Source of the DNA: Halobacteriales archaeon SW_5_70_135
GTDB taxonomy: Archaea > Halobacteriota > Halobacteria > Halobacteriales > SW-7-71-33
Direction: 5' to 3'
DNA length: 40,533 nucleotides
Assembly: GCA_003022865.1 (NCBI GenBank)
Contig: PXSK01000041.1
Location: 1-40,533 of the forward strand
This document shows positions 25,406 through 35,871 of this stretch, one piece after another; the stretch's first letter is position 1, and each line of letters begins with the position of its first letter. The notes beneath the pieces were generated by a model. It had not been told where the DNA came from and made no database searches. It was given only the letters and a program-made list of their open reading frames with translations. A program made the translations under genes and the position numbers.

Positions 25406-26905
25406 CTACTCCTCGCGGCCGCGCAGATACCGGTACGCCCCGTAGCCGAGCCCGCCCAGGGCCGCGAGCACGCCGAAGCCGGGCGTCTCCTCGGCCTCGG
25501 ATTCGGACCCGGACTCGGTCGTGGTCGGCGTCGTGGTCTCGGCCGTCGTCGTCTCGGTCGTCGACCGCGTGGTCGTCGTCCGAACGGTGGTGGTCCCCTG
25601 CTCGCCGAGCAGCGAGGGTCGGTCGGCCTGTTCGCCCTCGCGGTCCGGGAAGACGTACAGCGCCGACCGACGGCCGTCGATGCCGTAGGAGCTGGCGACG
25701 AAGGTCTCTCCCGGCGTGGCGACCTGGGCGGTCCAGAAGCGGGCCTCCTCCGGCTGGAGCCACCACGCCAGCCGCTCGGGGTTCGCGGGGTCGGAGATGT
25801 CGTGGACCTTCACGCCGGCGTCGTACCACGACGTGTACAGTCGGTCGCCGTGGATGTCGAAGTTGTGGGCGGTCGTCCACGTCCCGCCACGAGTGGTGTC
25901 GGTGGCGGCTTCGGGCTCGATAGTGGCAACCTGCTCCGGGTTCGCCGGGTCGGAAACGTCGTACAGGTCGAGGTCGGCGGGACCGCCGCCGGGGGTCGTC
26001 GGGTCGTCCCACGCCTCGCCGCCGACCGCGAGTACGGAGGCGTCCTCGTCGACCGCCGCGTAGTGGTCGTTGCCCGGCGCCTCGCCGAACAGCTGGCGGA
26101 ACTCCGCGCTGTCGCCTTCCGCTAAGTCCGTGGCGAGCTCGACCAGCCGCTCCAGCGGGTAGTCGCCGACCCGGCCCAGGTACGAGGGGTTCGCCGGGTC
26201 GGAGACGTCGACCATCCAGGTGCCGCCGTCCCAGTAACAGCAGTAGGCGACGCCGTCGTGGACGGTCACGTCGTGGATCGTCCCGGGGAACAGCCCCATC
26301 TCCGACCACCCCTCGACGTCGGCGTCGTACTGCAGCGGCGACCACCGCCCGACCTGCTCGGGGGCGCGCTCGCCGTCCTCGTTCGTCGCGGTCACGTCGT
26401 ATATCGACAGCGGACGGTCCGAGGGGAGGTTGTTCGTCAGGTAGGCGTACTCGCCGTCGAAGTCGGCGTTGTGGATCGAGTGGCCGGTCCGGACGAACTC
26501 CGTCGCCGGCTCCGGAGCCGTCGGGTCGCTCACGTCGTAGACGACCAGTCCTCGGAAGGTGCCGCGCTGGGCCGGGCCGGAGACGAGCAGCTCGTCGCCG
26601 GCGACGGCCACGTCGAGGATCGACCGCAATGGTCCGTTGGTGAACTCCTCGCCGATCCCGGTCACCTCCGCGAGCAGCGTCGGCGACGACGGGTCGGCGA
26701 TGTCCACCGTCGCGAAGCCGTCGCTGGCCGCGAGATAGACGGTCTCGCCGTCGTCGTCGACGACCGCCTCCGCGGCGCCGTCGACACCGAGTGAGCCCAT
26801 CGGCGCGTACGACGCCTGGCTTCTCGCCTGCCCGGTCGTCGCCAGCGCTCCGGCGACCACACCGCCACTCACCGCTCGCAGCAGCGGTCTGCGTCCCAGT
26901 CCCAT
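25406..26905 (-). CDS. LVIVD-repeat cell-surface protein with PGF-type C-terminus
   Basis: A 499-residue exported protein. The N-terminus GLGRRPLLRAVSGGVVAGAL fits a Tat-type signal. The body is a beta-propeller-like series of units in which phrases such as YDVSDPTAPEPA, VDVSDPANPSYLG, YDVSDPANPEQVA and HDISDPANPERLA recur, the LVIVD-repeat pattern. A Thr-rich stalk (TTTVRTTTTRSTTETTT, likely glycosylated) precedes TPGFGVLAALGGLGYG and a basic tail, which matches the PGF-CTERM signal processed by archaeosortase A with lipid attachment. A role in surface binding or choice-of-anchor function is unknown. A TATA-like box lies 28 bases before the ATG. Confidence 0.88.
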   Translation of the reverse strand: MGLGRRPLLRAVSGGVVAGALATTGQARSQASYAPMGSLGVDGAAEAVVDDDGETVYLAASDGFATVDIADPSSPTLLAEVTGIGEEFTNGPLRSILDVAVAGDELLVSGPAQRGTFRGLVVYDVSDPTAPEPATEFVRTGHSIHNADFDGEYAYLTNNLPSDRPLSIYDVTATNEDGERAPEQVGRWSPLQYDADVEGWSEMGLFPGTIHDVTVHDGVAYCCYWDGGTWMVDVSDPANPSYLGRVGDYPLERLVELATDLAEGDSAEFRQLFGEAPGNDHYAAVDEDASVLAVGGEAWDDPTTPGGGPADLDLYDVSDPANPEQVATIEPEAATDTTRGGTWTTAHNFDIHGDRLYTSWYDAGVKVHDISDPANPERLAWWLQPEEARFWTAQVATPGETFVASSYGIDGRRSALYVFPDREGEQADRPSLLGEQGTTTVRTTTTRSTTETTTAETTTPTTTESGSESEAEETPGFGVLAALGGLGYGAYRYLRGREE

Positions 26906-26929
26906 GCCGCCCGCTCGTGGCTGGACCCG

Positions 26930-26936
26930 GATAAGC
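26930..26936 (-). promoter_or_regulatory. TATA-like box of the LVIVD-protein gene
   Basis: GGCTTATCC on the minus strand is centred about 28 bases before the ATG at 26905. Confidence 0.5.
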
Positions 26937-26958
26937 CTCTCTCCCTCTCTCGGCCGGC

Positions 26959-27972
26959 TCAGTGCCGGCCCAGACCGCCGGTGAGCGCGCTCGCGAGTGC
27001 CCCCTGGAGGACGGCGTCCTCGCCCAGCGTCGTCGGGCGCACGTCCGGCACGTTCGTCATCACGGTCTCCTGGAGCCGCTCGCGGACCGGGTCGATCACC
27101 CGCTCGGGGTTGTTCAGCGCCACCGCCCCGCCGACGTACACCGCGAGCGGCGCGAACGAGTGTACCACGTTCGTCACCCCGACGGCGTTCCGGTCCGCCA
27201 CCCGCTCCAGCACGCGTCCGGCGAAGGCGTCGCCCTCGCGGGCCGCCTCGAACACCGCCGGCGCCTCGAACCCCGGGCGGGACTCCGGGTCCGACGGGTC
27301 GAACCGCTCCGTGCCGTCGTGGGTCGAGGGGAACGGCGCCTCCAGTGGCAGCGGGCTGTCGGTCGCCTCCGCCGGGTGGTCGGCGGCCAGCAGCCGCGCG
27401 TACCGCGGGACGTTCGCCCCCGAGCAGTACGCCTCCCAGTGACCGGCCCGGCCACAGCCACAGGTCAGCCGTCCCGCCGGGTCGACGACGTGGTGACCGA
27501 CCTCGCCGGCGTTGCCGTCCCAGCCCCGGAGCACGCGCCCGTCGACGGAGACGCCCGCCCCGATACCGCTGGACATCGTCAGGTAGACCATGTCGTCCGG
27601 CGCCCGAGCGCTGTAGTACCGCTCGCCGATCACCCCCGCGGTCGTGTCGTTGTGGACGTACACCGGCCCGTCGACCAGCTCCGACAGCGGCCCCCGCAGC
27701 GGCACCCGCTCGACCGGCAGGTTCGCCGGCCGCTCGACCGTTCCCGCGGCGAGGTCCAGCGGCCCGATCGACCCCACCCCGACCGCCTGTACGCTCGCCG
27801 GCGTCACCGCCGCCCGGTCACAGGCCGTCCGCACCGTCTCCAGGACGGCCTCCGTCACCGCGACCCCGGACACCCCCGGCGTCGACCGCTCCGCACGGCC
27901 GACGACCGCCCCCTCGGCGTCGCCGACGGCCGCCCGCAGCCGGGTCGCACCCAGGTCGACGCCCGCGTACAT
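26959..27972 (-). CDS. ROK-family sugar kinase (glucokinase-like)
   Basis: A 337-residue ATP-dependent sugar kinase. It shows the phosphate-binding start YAGVDLGATRLRAAVGD, the catalytic Asp in VYVHNDTTAGVIGE, the GIGAGV loop and the ROK zinc site GHHVVDPAGRLTCGCGRAGH. Glucose is the most likely substrate by analogy with haloarchaeal ROK glucokinases, but N-acetylmannosamine or fructose kinases belong to the same family. The start is an ATG with a GTTAAG box 27 bases upstream. The LVIVD gene downstream has its own promoter, so the two are not clearly an operon. Confidence 0.88.
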   Translation of the reverse strand: MYAGVDLGATRLRAAVGDAEGAVVGRAERSTPGVSGVAVTEAVLETVRTACDRAAVTPASVQAVGVGSIGPLDLAAGTVERPANLPVERVPLRGPLSELVDGPVYVHNDTTAGVIGERYYSARAPDDMVYLTMSSGIGAGVSVDGRVLRGWDGNAGEVGHHVVDPAGRLTCGCGRAGHWEAYCSGANVPRYARLLAADHPAEATDSPLPLEAPFPSTHDGTERFDPSDPESRPGFEAPAVFEAAREGDAFAGRVLERVADRNAVGVTNVVHSFAPLAVYVGGAVALNNPERVIDPVRERLQETVMTNVPDVRPTTLGEDAVLQGALASALTGGLGRH

Positions 27973-27996
27973 GCTCCTCCCCCCGGGGCGCTCTCA

Positions 27997-28002
27997 CTTA
28001 AC
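27997..28002 (-). promoter_or_regulatory. TATA-like box of the ROK kinase gene
   Basis: GTTAAG on the minus strand is centred 27 bases before the ATG at 27972. Confidence 0.5.
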
Positions 28003-28274
28003 TCGGCGGTTTCCGTGCGCTCCCGCCACGGCGGCCGAGACCCCTCGCCCGTCGAGACATTCAGCGCGCGAAACGTCAGGTTCGAGCGCGAACACACCCC
28101 AAAGTAATCCTCTCGTGCTCAAATCGCCGCGACCCCGATTTTTCCACGCACAAACCCTGACCTTTGCGCGCGAAACCGCTCCCCGGACCGTCTCCGGACG
28201 GACGACCGACCACCGACTCCGATCCCAGCCGCCGACCACCGGAACCTAAGCCACCCGCGTGCGTGTACGTGGAC
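28003..28274. other. Divergent intergenic region with short repeats
   Basis: No gene is seen between the ROK kinase and the small acidic protein. The 11-base string GCGCGCGAAAC occurs at 28064-28074 and again at 28166-28176, and AAACGTCAGG (28071-28080) faces CCTGACCTTT (28156-28165) in inverse orientation. A T-rich run lies near 28140. CCTAAGCC at 28245-28252 is a candidate TATA-like box for the GTG at 28275. Confidence 0.4.
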
Positions 28275-28706
28275 GTGACACGGGACCGTTCGTCGGGAGA
28301 CCGCTCGTCGGGGGACCGCTCGCTCGACGAGTTCCTCGGCGGCGCGGACGCGGACGCCGACGCCGACGGCGACGCCGAGGTGCCGGCCGACGCTGCCACC
28401 GAAGAGCCGGCGGGCGACGGCGGGGACGCGGTCGAGGGGAAGTCCGACCCGGTGCCGGCGAGCGACGACGGGGACACGGCGACGAACCCGGAGCCAGCGG
28501 GCGACGACAGCGACGGAGACGCGGACGCGGACGCGGACGCGGACACGGCGTCGGCGGCGGAACGGGAGCCGGAGGTGACACCGGCGCGGGCGACCTACGA
28601 GTGGTCGTCCAGGGAGCGGGCCTGCGAGTCGTGTGAGGCGTCGGTGCGGCGGCGATGGCGCGACGGGACAGCGATGGTCTGTCGGGACTGCAAGAGCTGG
28701 GAGTAG
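28275..28706 (+). CDS. Small acidic protein with C-terminal zinc ribbon
   Basis: A 143-residue protein with SLDEFLGG near the N-terminus, a long low-complexity acidic middle (runs of Asp-Ala and Asp-Gly) and a C-terminal module containing ACESCEASVRRRWRDGT and CRDCKSWE, two CxxC knuckles that should bind zinc. Haloarchaea often encode such proteins, but no function is established. The start is uncertain. The GTG at 28275 is chosen because a CCTAAGCC box lies about 27 bases upstream and MTRDRSS follows; GTGs at 28263 and 28269 are alternatives. Confidence 0.65.
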   Translation: MTRDRSSGDRSSGDRSLDEFLGGADADADADGDAEVPADAATEEPAGDGGDAVEGKSDPVPASDDGDTATNPEPAGDDSDGDADADADADTASAAEREPEVTPARATYEWSSRERACESCEASVRRRWRDGTAMVCRDCKSWE

Positions 28707-28828
28707 CGCCCGCGGGCACGTCAGCGTGACGGGCCGGACAGTCTCGCAGAATCCTCGCGACTGGACGGGCCGAGAGGGGCCTGCGGGCGAAGAAGAACCT
28801 CGCCCGGCTGCGAGCACGCCCCCCGGCC

Positions 28829-28920
28829 CCGGCGGGGCCGCGCCGCCCTGGCCCCCTCGACGGAACGGCTCGATCGTCGGGTGGACCGAGGCCAGCAGCC
28901 GGCGGGGCCGCGCCGCCCTG
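28829..28920 (+). repeat. 22-base direct repeat in a very G+C-rich gap
   Basis: A 22-base string, rich in GGCGGGGCCGCGCCGCC, occurs at 28829-28850 and 28899-28920, start to start 70 bases apart. The core is nearly palindromic. The surrounding 28707-28985 holds no convincing gene. The repeat may be a decayed intergenic element or simple duplication. Confidence 0.6.
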
Positions 28921-28995
28921 CCCCCGGCGGTGGGGGGTCCCGAGCGGCGACCGGCGGCGACGCGGTGAGCATGCGTGTCAGTCAACTACCCCATC

Positions 28996-30321
<1,326 letters not shown>

Positions 30322-30690
30322 GCGCGGGGCATATTCTTATATGCATTGGGGGGTCAGACTGCCGCAATCGTTCGGTTCTGTGGCAGTTGTCGGGGTCCTC
30401 CCCACCCTACCTACTCGCTCCGCTCGTTTCTTGAGGGTGGGGCATCCACCTTGGGTTTCTGGTGAACGACAGGCGTTTATTCCCCCCACCACAGGGTGGG
30501 ACGTGATGGGACGGTCGTGGGTCCCCGGTCGGCCGAACCCGACGGGGAGTGCGGACGACACCCCCGTCACGAGGGGGTCGTCCGGAGTGACGTGGACCGC
30601 CCGAGTCGACAGTGACCAGCCGACGGGTGAGCGACCGTCCGTGCCGACGACGGGGGGTCGCGGTCCCGTGTCCGTTCCCCGCAGCTACAC

Positions 30691-31755
30691 ATGACTGACG
30701 CCGACTCACCGACGGAGACGGAGACGGAAACCGAGACCGAGACCGAGACGGAGCCGGACGCCACAGTACCGAACAGTTCGCCGGCGGTACCGCGCGACGT
30801 CGAGCCGCTGCCCGTCGAGGAGGCGGCGGCCACCGCCCGCTCGGTGGTCGAGAACGTCGAACGCGTCATCGTCGGCCACCACGACGAGGTCGAGGACGTC
30901 GTCGTCGCCCTGCTCGCCCGCGGACACGTCCTGCTCGAGGACGTTCCCGGCGTCGGCAAGACGATGCTCGCCCGCGCGGTCGCTCGCTCGGTCGACTCCT
31001 CCTTTCGTCGCGTGCAGTTCACGCCCGACCTCCTCCCGTCGGACGTGACGGGGTCGAACGTGTTCAACCAGAAGACCCGAGAGTTCGAGTTCCGCGACGG
31101 CCCGGTGTTCGCGAACATCGTGCTCGGCGACGAGATAAACCGCGCCCCGCCGAAGACCCAGTCGGCGCTGCTCGAGGCCATGGAGGAACTGCAGGTGACC
31201 GTCGACGGCACCACCCGTCCCGTGCCCCGACCGTTCACTGTCATCGCCACGCAGAACTACGTCGAGCCCTCCCGCACCTACGAGCTGCCCGTCGCCGAAC
31301 TCGACCGCTTCATGAAGAAGGTCCGGCTCGGCTACCCCGACCGCGACGAGGAGACGGAGATGCTCGACCGGGTCGTCGGCACACACCCGATCGAGGACCT
31401 GGAGCCGGTGACCGGCCGCGACCGGCTGCGACGGGCGATCGCGGCCGTCTCGCAGGTGACCACCGAGGAGGCCGTCCGCGACTACGCGGCCCGTCTGGCC
31501 GGCTTCACCCGCACGCACGCGACGCTGGGGGCGAGTCCCCGCGGGACGATCGCGCTGCTGCGGGCCGCCCAGGCGCGGGCGACGCTCGCGGGCCGGGACT
31601 ACGTCGTCCCGGACGACGTACAGGCGGAGGCGGCCCCGGTGTTCGGCCACCGGATCAGGACGACGACCGACGACGTGGGCGAGGCGCCGGACGCCGAAGC
31701 CCACGAACTGGTCGAACAGGCGCTCGACCGCGTCCCCGTCGACCGCACCCAATGA
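30691..31755 (+). CDS. moxR: MoxR-family AAA ATPase
   Basis: A 354-residue ATPase acting as a chaperone-like partner of DUF58 and transglutaminase proteins. Walker A is LLEDVPGVGKTMLA, Walker B is VLGDEINRAPP, and sensor 1 lies in VIATQNYVE. The N-terminus carries an unusual Thr-Glu repeat (TETETETETETETE) before the ATPase core begins near residue 40. Its TGA overlaps the ATG of the DUF58 gene (ATGA), so the operon is coupled. The start ATG at 30691 lacks an obvious TATA box at the usual distance. The decayed insertion sequence ends about 250 bases upstream. Confidence 0.92.
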   Translation: MTDADSPTETETETETETETEPDATVPNSSPAVPRDVEPLPVEEAAATARSVVENVERVIVGHHDEVEDVVVALLARGHVLLEDVPGVGKTMLARAVARSVDSSFRRVQFTPDLLPSDVTGSNVFNQKTREFEFRDGPVFANIVLGDEINRAPPKTQSALLEAMEELQVTVDGTTRPVPRPFTVIATQNYVEPSRTYELPVAELDRFMKKVRLGYPDRDEETEMLDRVVGTHPIEDLEPVTGRDRLRRAIAAVSQVTTEEAVRDYAARLAGFTRTHATLGASPRGTIALLRAAQARATLAGRDYVVPDDVQAEAAPVFGHRIRTTTDDVGEAPDAEAHELVEQALDRVPVDRTQ

Positions 31756-32903
31756 GCGCCGGCGACGGACCGACGGCGGCCGGCGAGGCCGCCGAGGGGT
31801 CGGTCACGGAGCGCTCGTTGACCCGCCGGGGGTGGGTCGCCGTCTGTGTCGTCGCCGTCTGTGTCGTCTTCGGCGTAGCGTTCGGCCGGCGGGCACTCGA
31901 CGCCGTGGCGCTGCCGCTGCTGCTCGCGGTGCTCGCGGCCGTCGTCGTCACGCGGCGTGCGACGCCACCGGCGGTCCGGCGGCGACTGCCGGCCGACGAC
32001 CACGTCGGCCGCGGCGGCGAGGTGGCCCTGACGTTCGACGCCGAGACGCCGGCGACCGGCGGCGTGAGCGACGCCGTCGAGGACGGCCTCGCGGCCACGG
32101 GCAACGACGCCCGGACGACCGTCGGCGACGACCCGGTCACCTACGACCTGCGCTACGAGGCCCGCGGCGTCCACGGCGTCGGCCTGCTGTCGGTGACGGT
32201 CCAGGACGTGCTCGGGCTGGCGCGGACGCGCTTCGAGTACCCACAGCGCGACACCGTGACGGTCTACCCCCGCGTCCACGAGCTGCGTGGCGTGACCCGC
32301 TCGCGGCTGGTGGCGCTGGCCGGCAGCGCGCCCGACCGCGAGCGCGAGGAGTTCGACCGCCTCCGGGAGTACGAGCCGGGCGACGACCTCCGCGACGTGC
32401 ACTGGCGGTCGAGCGCGAAACGCCCCGCCGACGACCTCGTCGTGAAGGCGTTCCTCGCCCAGGAGGAGATCGACGACGTCTGGATCGGAGTCGAACCCGG
32501 CGCCGACGGCGTCGACCTCGCCGCCGAGGTGGCCGCCAGTCTGGTCGTCCACCTGCTCGCCGCGGGGCTGAGCGTCACGCTGACGACGCCCTCGGAGTCC
32601 GCGGGCGACCCGGTCGCCGGCCCGCGCGGTCGGCGTCGACTGCTCGAGCGGCTCGCGGTGCTCCGCGAGGGCGACCTCGGTCCGGGAGCGCGCGAGGCCG
32701 ACCTCTACGTCGAGACCGGTCCGGAGCCGACCGTGCGAGTCGGCGACCTGGAGACGACGCCGGCGGCGCTGCTCGGTCTGGACGACGCGGACGCGGACGC
32801 GAACGCGGATTCGGACGCCGACTCGATCGCCGACACGCCCACGGGGACGACCGACACCCGGCCGACGGCCGCCGACGGCGGTCGCCGGGGTGATCGCCCG
32901 TGA
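31752..32903 (+). CDS. DUF58 membrane-anchored protein
   Basis: A 383-residue protein with two adjacent N-terminal membrane helices (WVAVCVVAVCVVFGVAF and LPLLLAVLAAVVV) followed by a beta-rich region. The DUF58 signature is LREYEPGDDLRDVHWRSSAK, in a von-Willebrand-factor-A-like fold. Proteins of this family work with MoxR ATPases in envelope protein assembly. The last 40 residues are an acidic, Ala/Asp-rich tail. It overlaps moxR by four bases at its start and the transglutaminase gene by four bases (GTGA) at its end. Confidence 0.9.
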   Translation: MSAGDGPTAAGEAAEGSVTERSLTRRGWVAVCVVAVCVVFGVAFGRRALDAVALPLLLAVLAAVVVTRRATPPAVRRRLPADDHVGRGGEVALTFDAETPATGGVSDAVEDGLAATGNDARTTVGDDPVTYDLRYEARGVHGVGLLSVTVQDVLGLARTRFEYPQRDTVTVYPRVHELRGVTRSRLVALAGSAPDREREEFDRLREYEPGDDLRDVHWRSSAKRPADDLVVKAFLAQEEIDDVWIGVEPGADGVDLAAEVAASLVVHLLAAGLSVTLTTPSESAGDPVAGPRGRRRLLERLAVLREGDLGPGAREADLYVETGPEPTVRVGDLETTPAALLGLDDADADANADSDADSIADTPTGTTDTRPTAADGGRRGDRP

Positions 32904-35191
32904 GCCACACCGACCCGCCGACGCCGACGCCGGCGCCGGCGCCACAGGCCGACGACGAGTGGGCGACCGAGACGGGCTATCTCGCCGACCTGCGCGACAC
33001 CGGCCGGTTCCGCGTCGCGGCGCTGCTGGCGACGGCCGTGCTGACGTGGTCGTACGTCGGCGTACTGCGGTCCGTCACCCAGGTCGGCGGCGGCACGACG
33101 ACACTGCTGCCGGTCGTGGTCGTGGCGGTCCTGCTGGCGGCGCTCGCGGCGCGGTACGTCCCCCCGCGGGCGGCGGTCGCGGTCGCGGTCGCCGCGGTCG
33201 TCGGCGGTTACGTCTACTACCTGGCGGTCGTCCCCGACGGGGTCGCGCTGCTGCTCGACCGGACGGGCAGGCTAGTCGCCGACGCGGTCACCCTGCTGAC
33301 GGGGCTCCAGGTCGTCCAGATCACCCGCGCGGACGTCTGGGCGGTCGGGTTCGCGCCCGGGCCCGTTTTTCTCTCGTGGTATCTGGCGCTGCGGCGCCGG
33401 TATCTCGGCGGCGTCGTCGTCGGTGGGCTGGCGCTGTTCGTACTCGTGCTCACGAACGACGCGGGACCGGTCACGACGCTGTCGGGCGTGCTCGCGGGGA
33501 TCGCCGCCGTCGGGCTCGGCGAGCTCGACCGCCGCGGCGGGACGCTGCTGCAGGCGGACGTGCTGGTGATGCTCGTCGCGGTCATCGCCGTGCTCGCGCC
33601 GACGATCTCGCTCGTCCCGGGGACGCCCGTCGATCCGCTGCGGCTGAACCTCGGCGGGCCGTCGACGGTGGAGGGTACCTTCGTCGGCTCGCCGGACGAG
33701 ATGCAGGTCGTCGGCGCGATCGAGCTGTCAACGGAGGTGCGCTTTCGCGTCGAGAGCGACGAGGAGCGCTACTGGCGCACCGGCGTCTACGACCGGTTCA
33801 CCGGCGACTCCTGGGTGCGAACCGGCCAGCCGTCCGGCTACGACGGCTCCGGCTCGCTCCCGGAGCCGGAGGGGCCGCGGCGAGAGGTGGTCCAGACGTA
33901 CCGGATCGAGTCACAGGTCCGGACGATGCCCGGTGTCAACCAACCCGTCGAGGTGATCGGCGGCGCGAGCGAGATCGCCGAGGTGACCCGCCAGGGGACG
34001 CTGCTGCCGTCGGAGCCGCTGATCGGCGGCGACGAGTACCGCGTGCGCAGCTCCGTCCCCGACGCCGGCGAGGCACAGCTCCGCCGCGCCGGCACCGACT
34101 ACCCCGCCGCGATCGAGGAGCGGTACACCCGACTGCCCGCCAGCACGTCGAGCGAGTTCCGCGAGACCACCGCCGAGATAACCGCCGGGGCCGACTCGCC
34201 GTACGAGGTCGCCGAACGGATCGAGACCCACCTGGAGGAGACGAAGAACTACTCGACGCGGATCCGCAAACCCGGCGGCAACATCGCGAACGCCTTCCTG
34301 CTGGAGATGGACGCCGGCTACTGCACCTACTTCGCGACGACGATGGTGGCGATGCTGCGCTCGGAGGGCGTTCCGGCGCGGGTGGCCGCCGGCTACACGC
34401 CCGGACAGAGCGTCGGCGGCGACGAGTACGTCGTCCGCGGGCTCAACGCCCACATCTGGGTCGAGGCCTACTTCCCCGACGTCGGCTGGGTCCGGTTCGA
34501 TCCCACGCCCGCCGGCCCCCGCGAGCGCCTGGAGTACGAGACCGTCCAGGGCGACGGCGACGGTGACGGCGGGAGCGCCGACGGTGCCGGCGGCGAAACC
34601 GTGCCGACGCTGACACCGACCACGCCGCCGACGACGGTCGGCGACGACGGCGCCACGGTGACCGACCCCGGTCTCGGCACGGTGACGGGCTTCCCCGGCG
34701 AGCGCGGCGACGGACAGACCCCACCCGGCGACGCCGGCGTGGCCGGCACCGACGGCGACGGTGCCGACGGTGACGGCGGCTTCCCCGTCCCGCTGCCGTC
34801 CGGAGAGCAGACCGCACTCGGGGCGCTCTCCGCGGTCGGCCTGGCCGCCGGTGCCCACCGGCTCGGCCTCGGCGACCGCGTCTCCCGAGCGGTCCGGCTC
34901 CGCTACCAGCCCGCCGCCGAGCCGGTCGACGACGTCGAGCGAGCCGCCGACCGCCTCGAACTGCTGCTGTCGGAGCGGTACCGCCCCCGCGGTACCGGCG
35001 AGACCCGCAGGGAGTACGTCGACGCCCTCGAAGCGCGCGGGCTGGACGACCGCGCCGCTCGCGTCTTCGAGATCTACGAGCGGGCCCGGCACGCGGGCAG
35101 CGTCGACCGCGAGACCGCCGACGAGGCCGTCCGGCTCGTCGACGGGCTGGTCGCCGACCGCACCCCACTTCCGGGACGGCTCGCCGGCTGA
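32900..35191 (+). CDS. TgpA-like membrane transglutaminase
   Basis: A 763-residue protein. The first about 240 residues hold six or seven membrane helices, then an extracellular region. The transglutaminase core has Cys475 in DAGYCTYFATTM, His518 in GLNAHIWVEAYF and Asp534 in GWVRFDPTP, the full papain-like triad. A Thr/Pro/Gly-rich linker, one further hydrophobic segment (TALGALSAVGLAAGAH) and a cytoplasmic DUF4129-like domain (RAADRLELLLSERYRPR ... TRREYVDALEARG) follow. It starts with GTG overlapping the DUF58 stop. With MoxR and DUF58 it forms a conserved module probably acting on surface proteins; its substrate is unknown. Confidence 0.92.
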   Translation: MSHTDPPTPTPAPAPQADDEWATETGYLADLRDTGRFRVAALLATAVLTWSYVGVLRSVTQVGGGTTTLLPVVVVAVLLAALAARYVPPRAAVAVAVAAVVGGYVYYLAVVPDGVALLLDRTGRLVADAVTLLTGLQVVQITRADVWAVGFAPGPVFLSWYLALRRRYLGGVVVGGLALFVLVLTNDAGPVTTLSGVLAGIAAVGLGELDRRGGTLLQADVLVMLVAVIAVLAPTISLVPGTPVDPLRLNLGGPSTVEGTFVGSPDEMQVVGAIELSTEVRFRVESDEERYWRTGVYDRFTGDSWVRTGQPSGYDGSGSLPEPEGPRREVVQTYRIESQVRTMPGVNQPVEVIGGASEIAEVTRQGTLLPSEPLIGGDEYRVRSSVPDAGEAQLRRAGTDYPAAIEERYTRLPASTSSEFRETTAEITAGADSPYEVAERIETHLEETKNYSTRIRKPGGNIANAFLLEMDAGYCTYFATTMVAMLRSEGVPARVAAGYTPGQSVGGDEYVVRGLNAHIWVEAYFPDVGWVRFDPTPAGPRERLEYETVQGDGDGDGGSADGAGGETVPTLTPTTPPTTVGDDGATVTDPGLGTVTGFPGERGDGQTPPGDAGVAGTDGDGADGDGGFPVPLPSGEQTALGALSAVGLAAGAHRLGLGDRVSRAVRLRYQPAAEPVDDVERAADRLELLLSERYRPRGTGETRREYVDALEARGLDDRAARVFEIYERARHAGSVDRETADEAVRLVDGLVADRTPLPGRLAG

Positions 35192-35277
35192 GCCGGGGAC
35201 GGCGCGGGGACTCCGCCGACCGACGGCCTACACGGACCTCGCGTCGGTGGTGGCGCTGCCGGCGGCCTCCACGACCG

Positions 35278-35871
35278 TTACAGCAGTCCCTCCTCGCGGG
35301 CGAGCAGCACGCCTTCGAGCGTGGCGTCGTTCGTTGGCCGCTCGCGGGCGCGCTCGACGGCCGCCGAGCGGGGCACCCGTCGCACCTCGACGAACTCGTT
35401 GCTGTCGAGGTCGCGCTCGACGGGGGTGAGCCCCTCGGCGAAGACGATCCCCCGCCGGTGGTCGAGCACGCCCGTCGACGCCTGCATCTCCTGTAACAGG
35501 GCGAGTCCCGCCGGGTCCAGTCCCGTCTCCTCGCGCAGCTCGCGGGCGCCCGCGGCGGTGAACGACTCGCCGGACTCGACGATCCCGGCCGGCAGTTCCA
35601 GCTGGTGCTCGCCGACCACCGGACGGTACTGCTCGACGAAGACGACGTCCTCGGCGGTCACCGGGACGACGACGACCGCGGGCGGCAGCCGCGCCCAGTA
35701 GTACCGTTTGCGCGTGCCGTCCGGCTGCTCCACCAATTCGTACCCCCCCTCGTACCAGCCCGTCTCGTACTCCACCCGGGACTCGACGACCGACCACGCC
35801 TCCGTCTCGTCTCCGTCGCCGCCGTCGGCGCTGTCCGGCCCCGACTCCGCCCCCCCGCCGTCCTCACTCAT
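35278..35871 (-). CDS. NUDIX hydrolase (ADP-ribose pyrophosphatase-like)
   Basis: A 197-residue protein. The Nudix box is complete (GIVESGESFTAAG followed by ARELREETGL), with the catalytic REEtG glutamates. The preceding EQYRPVVGEHQLELPAG is the pattern of ADP-ribose or nucleoside-diphosphate-sugar pyrophosphatases. An acidic, Gly-rich N-terminal extension of about 25 residues precedes the domain. The ATG at 35871 overlaps the end of the upstream zinc-finger gene by 8 bases, so the pair is one operon. Confidence 0.88.
   Translation of the reverse strand: MSEDGGGAESGPDSADGGDGDETEAWSVVESRVEYETGWYEGGYELVEQPDGTRKRYYWARLPPAVVVVPVTAEDVVFVEQYRPVVGEHQLELPAGIVESGESFTAAGARELREETGLDPAGLALLQEMQASTGVLDHRRGIVFAEGLTPVERDLDSNEFVEVRRVPRSAAVERARERPTNDATLEGVLLAREEGLL

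Noticed and set aside
28707-28985. A coding region in the G+C-rich gap before the insertion sequence.
   Set aside because: Open frames on both strands lack recognisable motifs, start signals or the acidic composition of neighbouring proteins.
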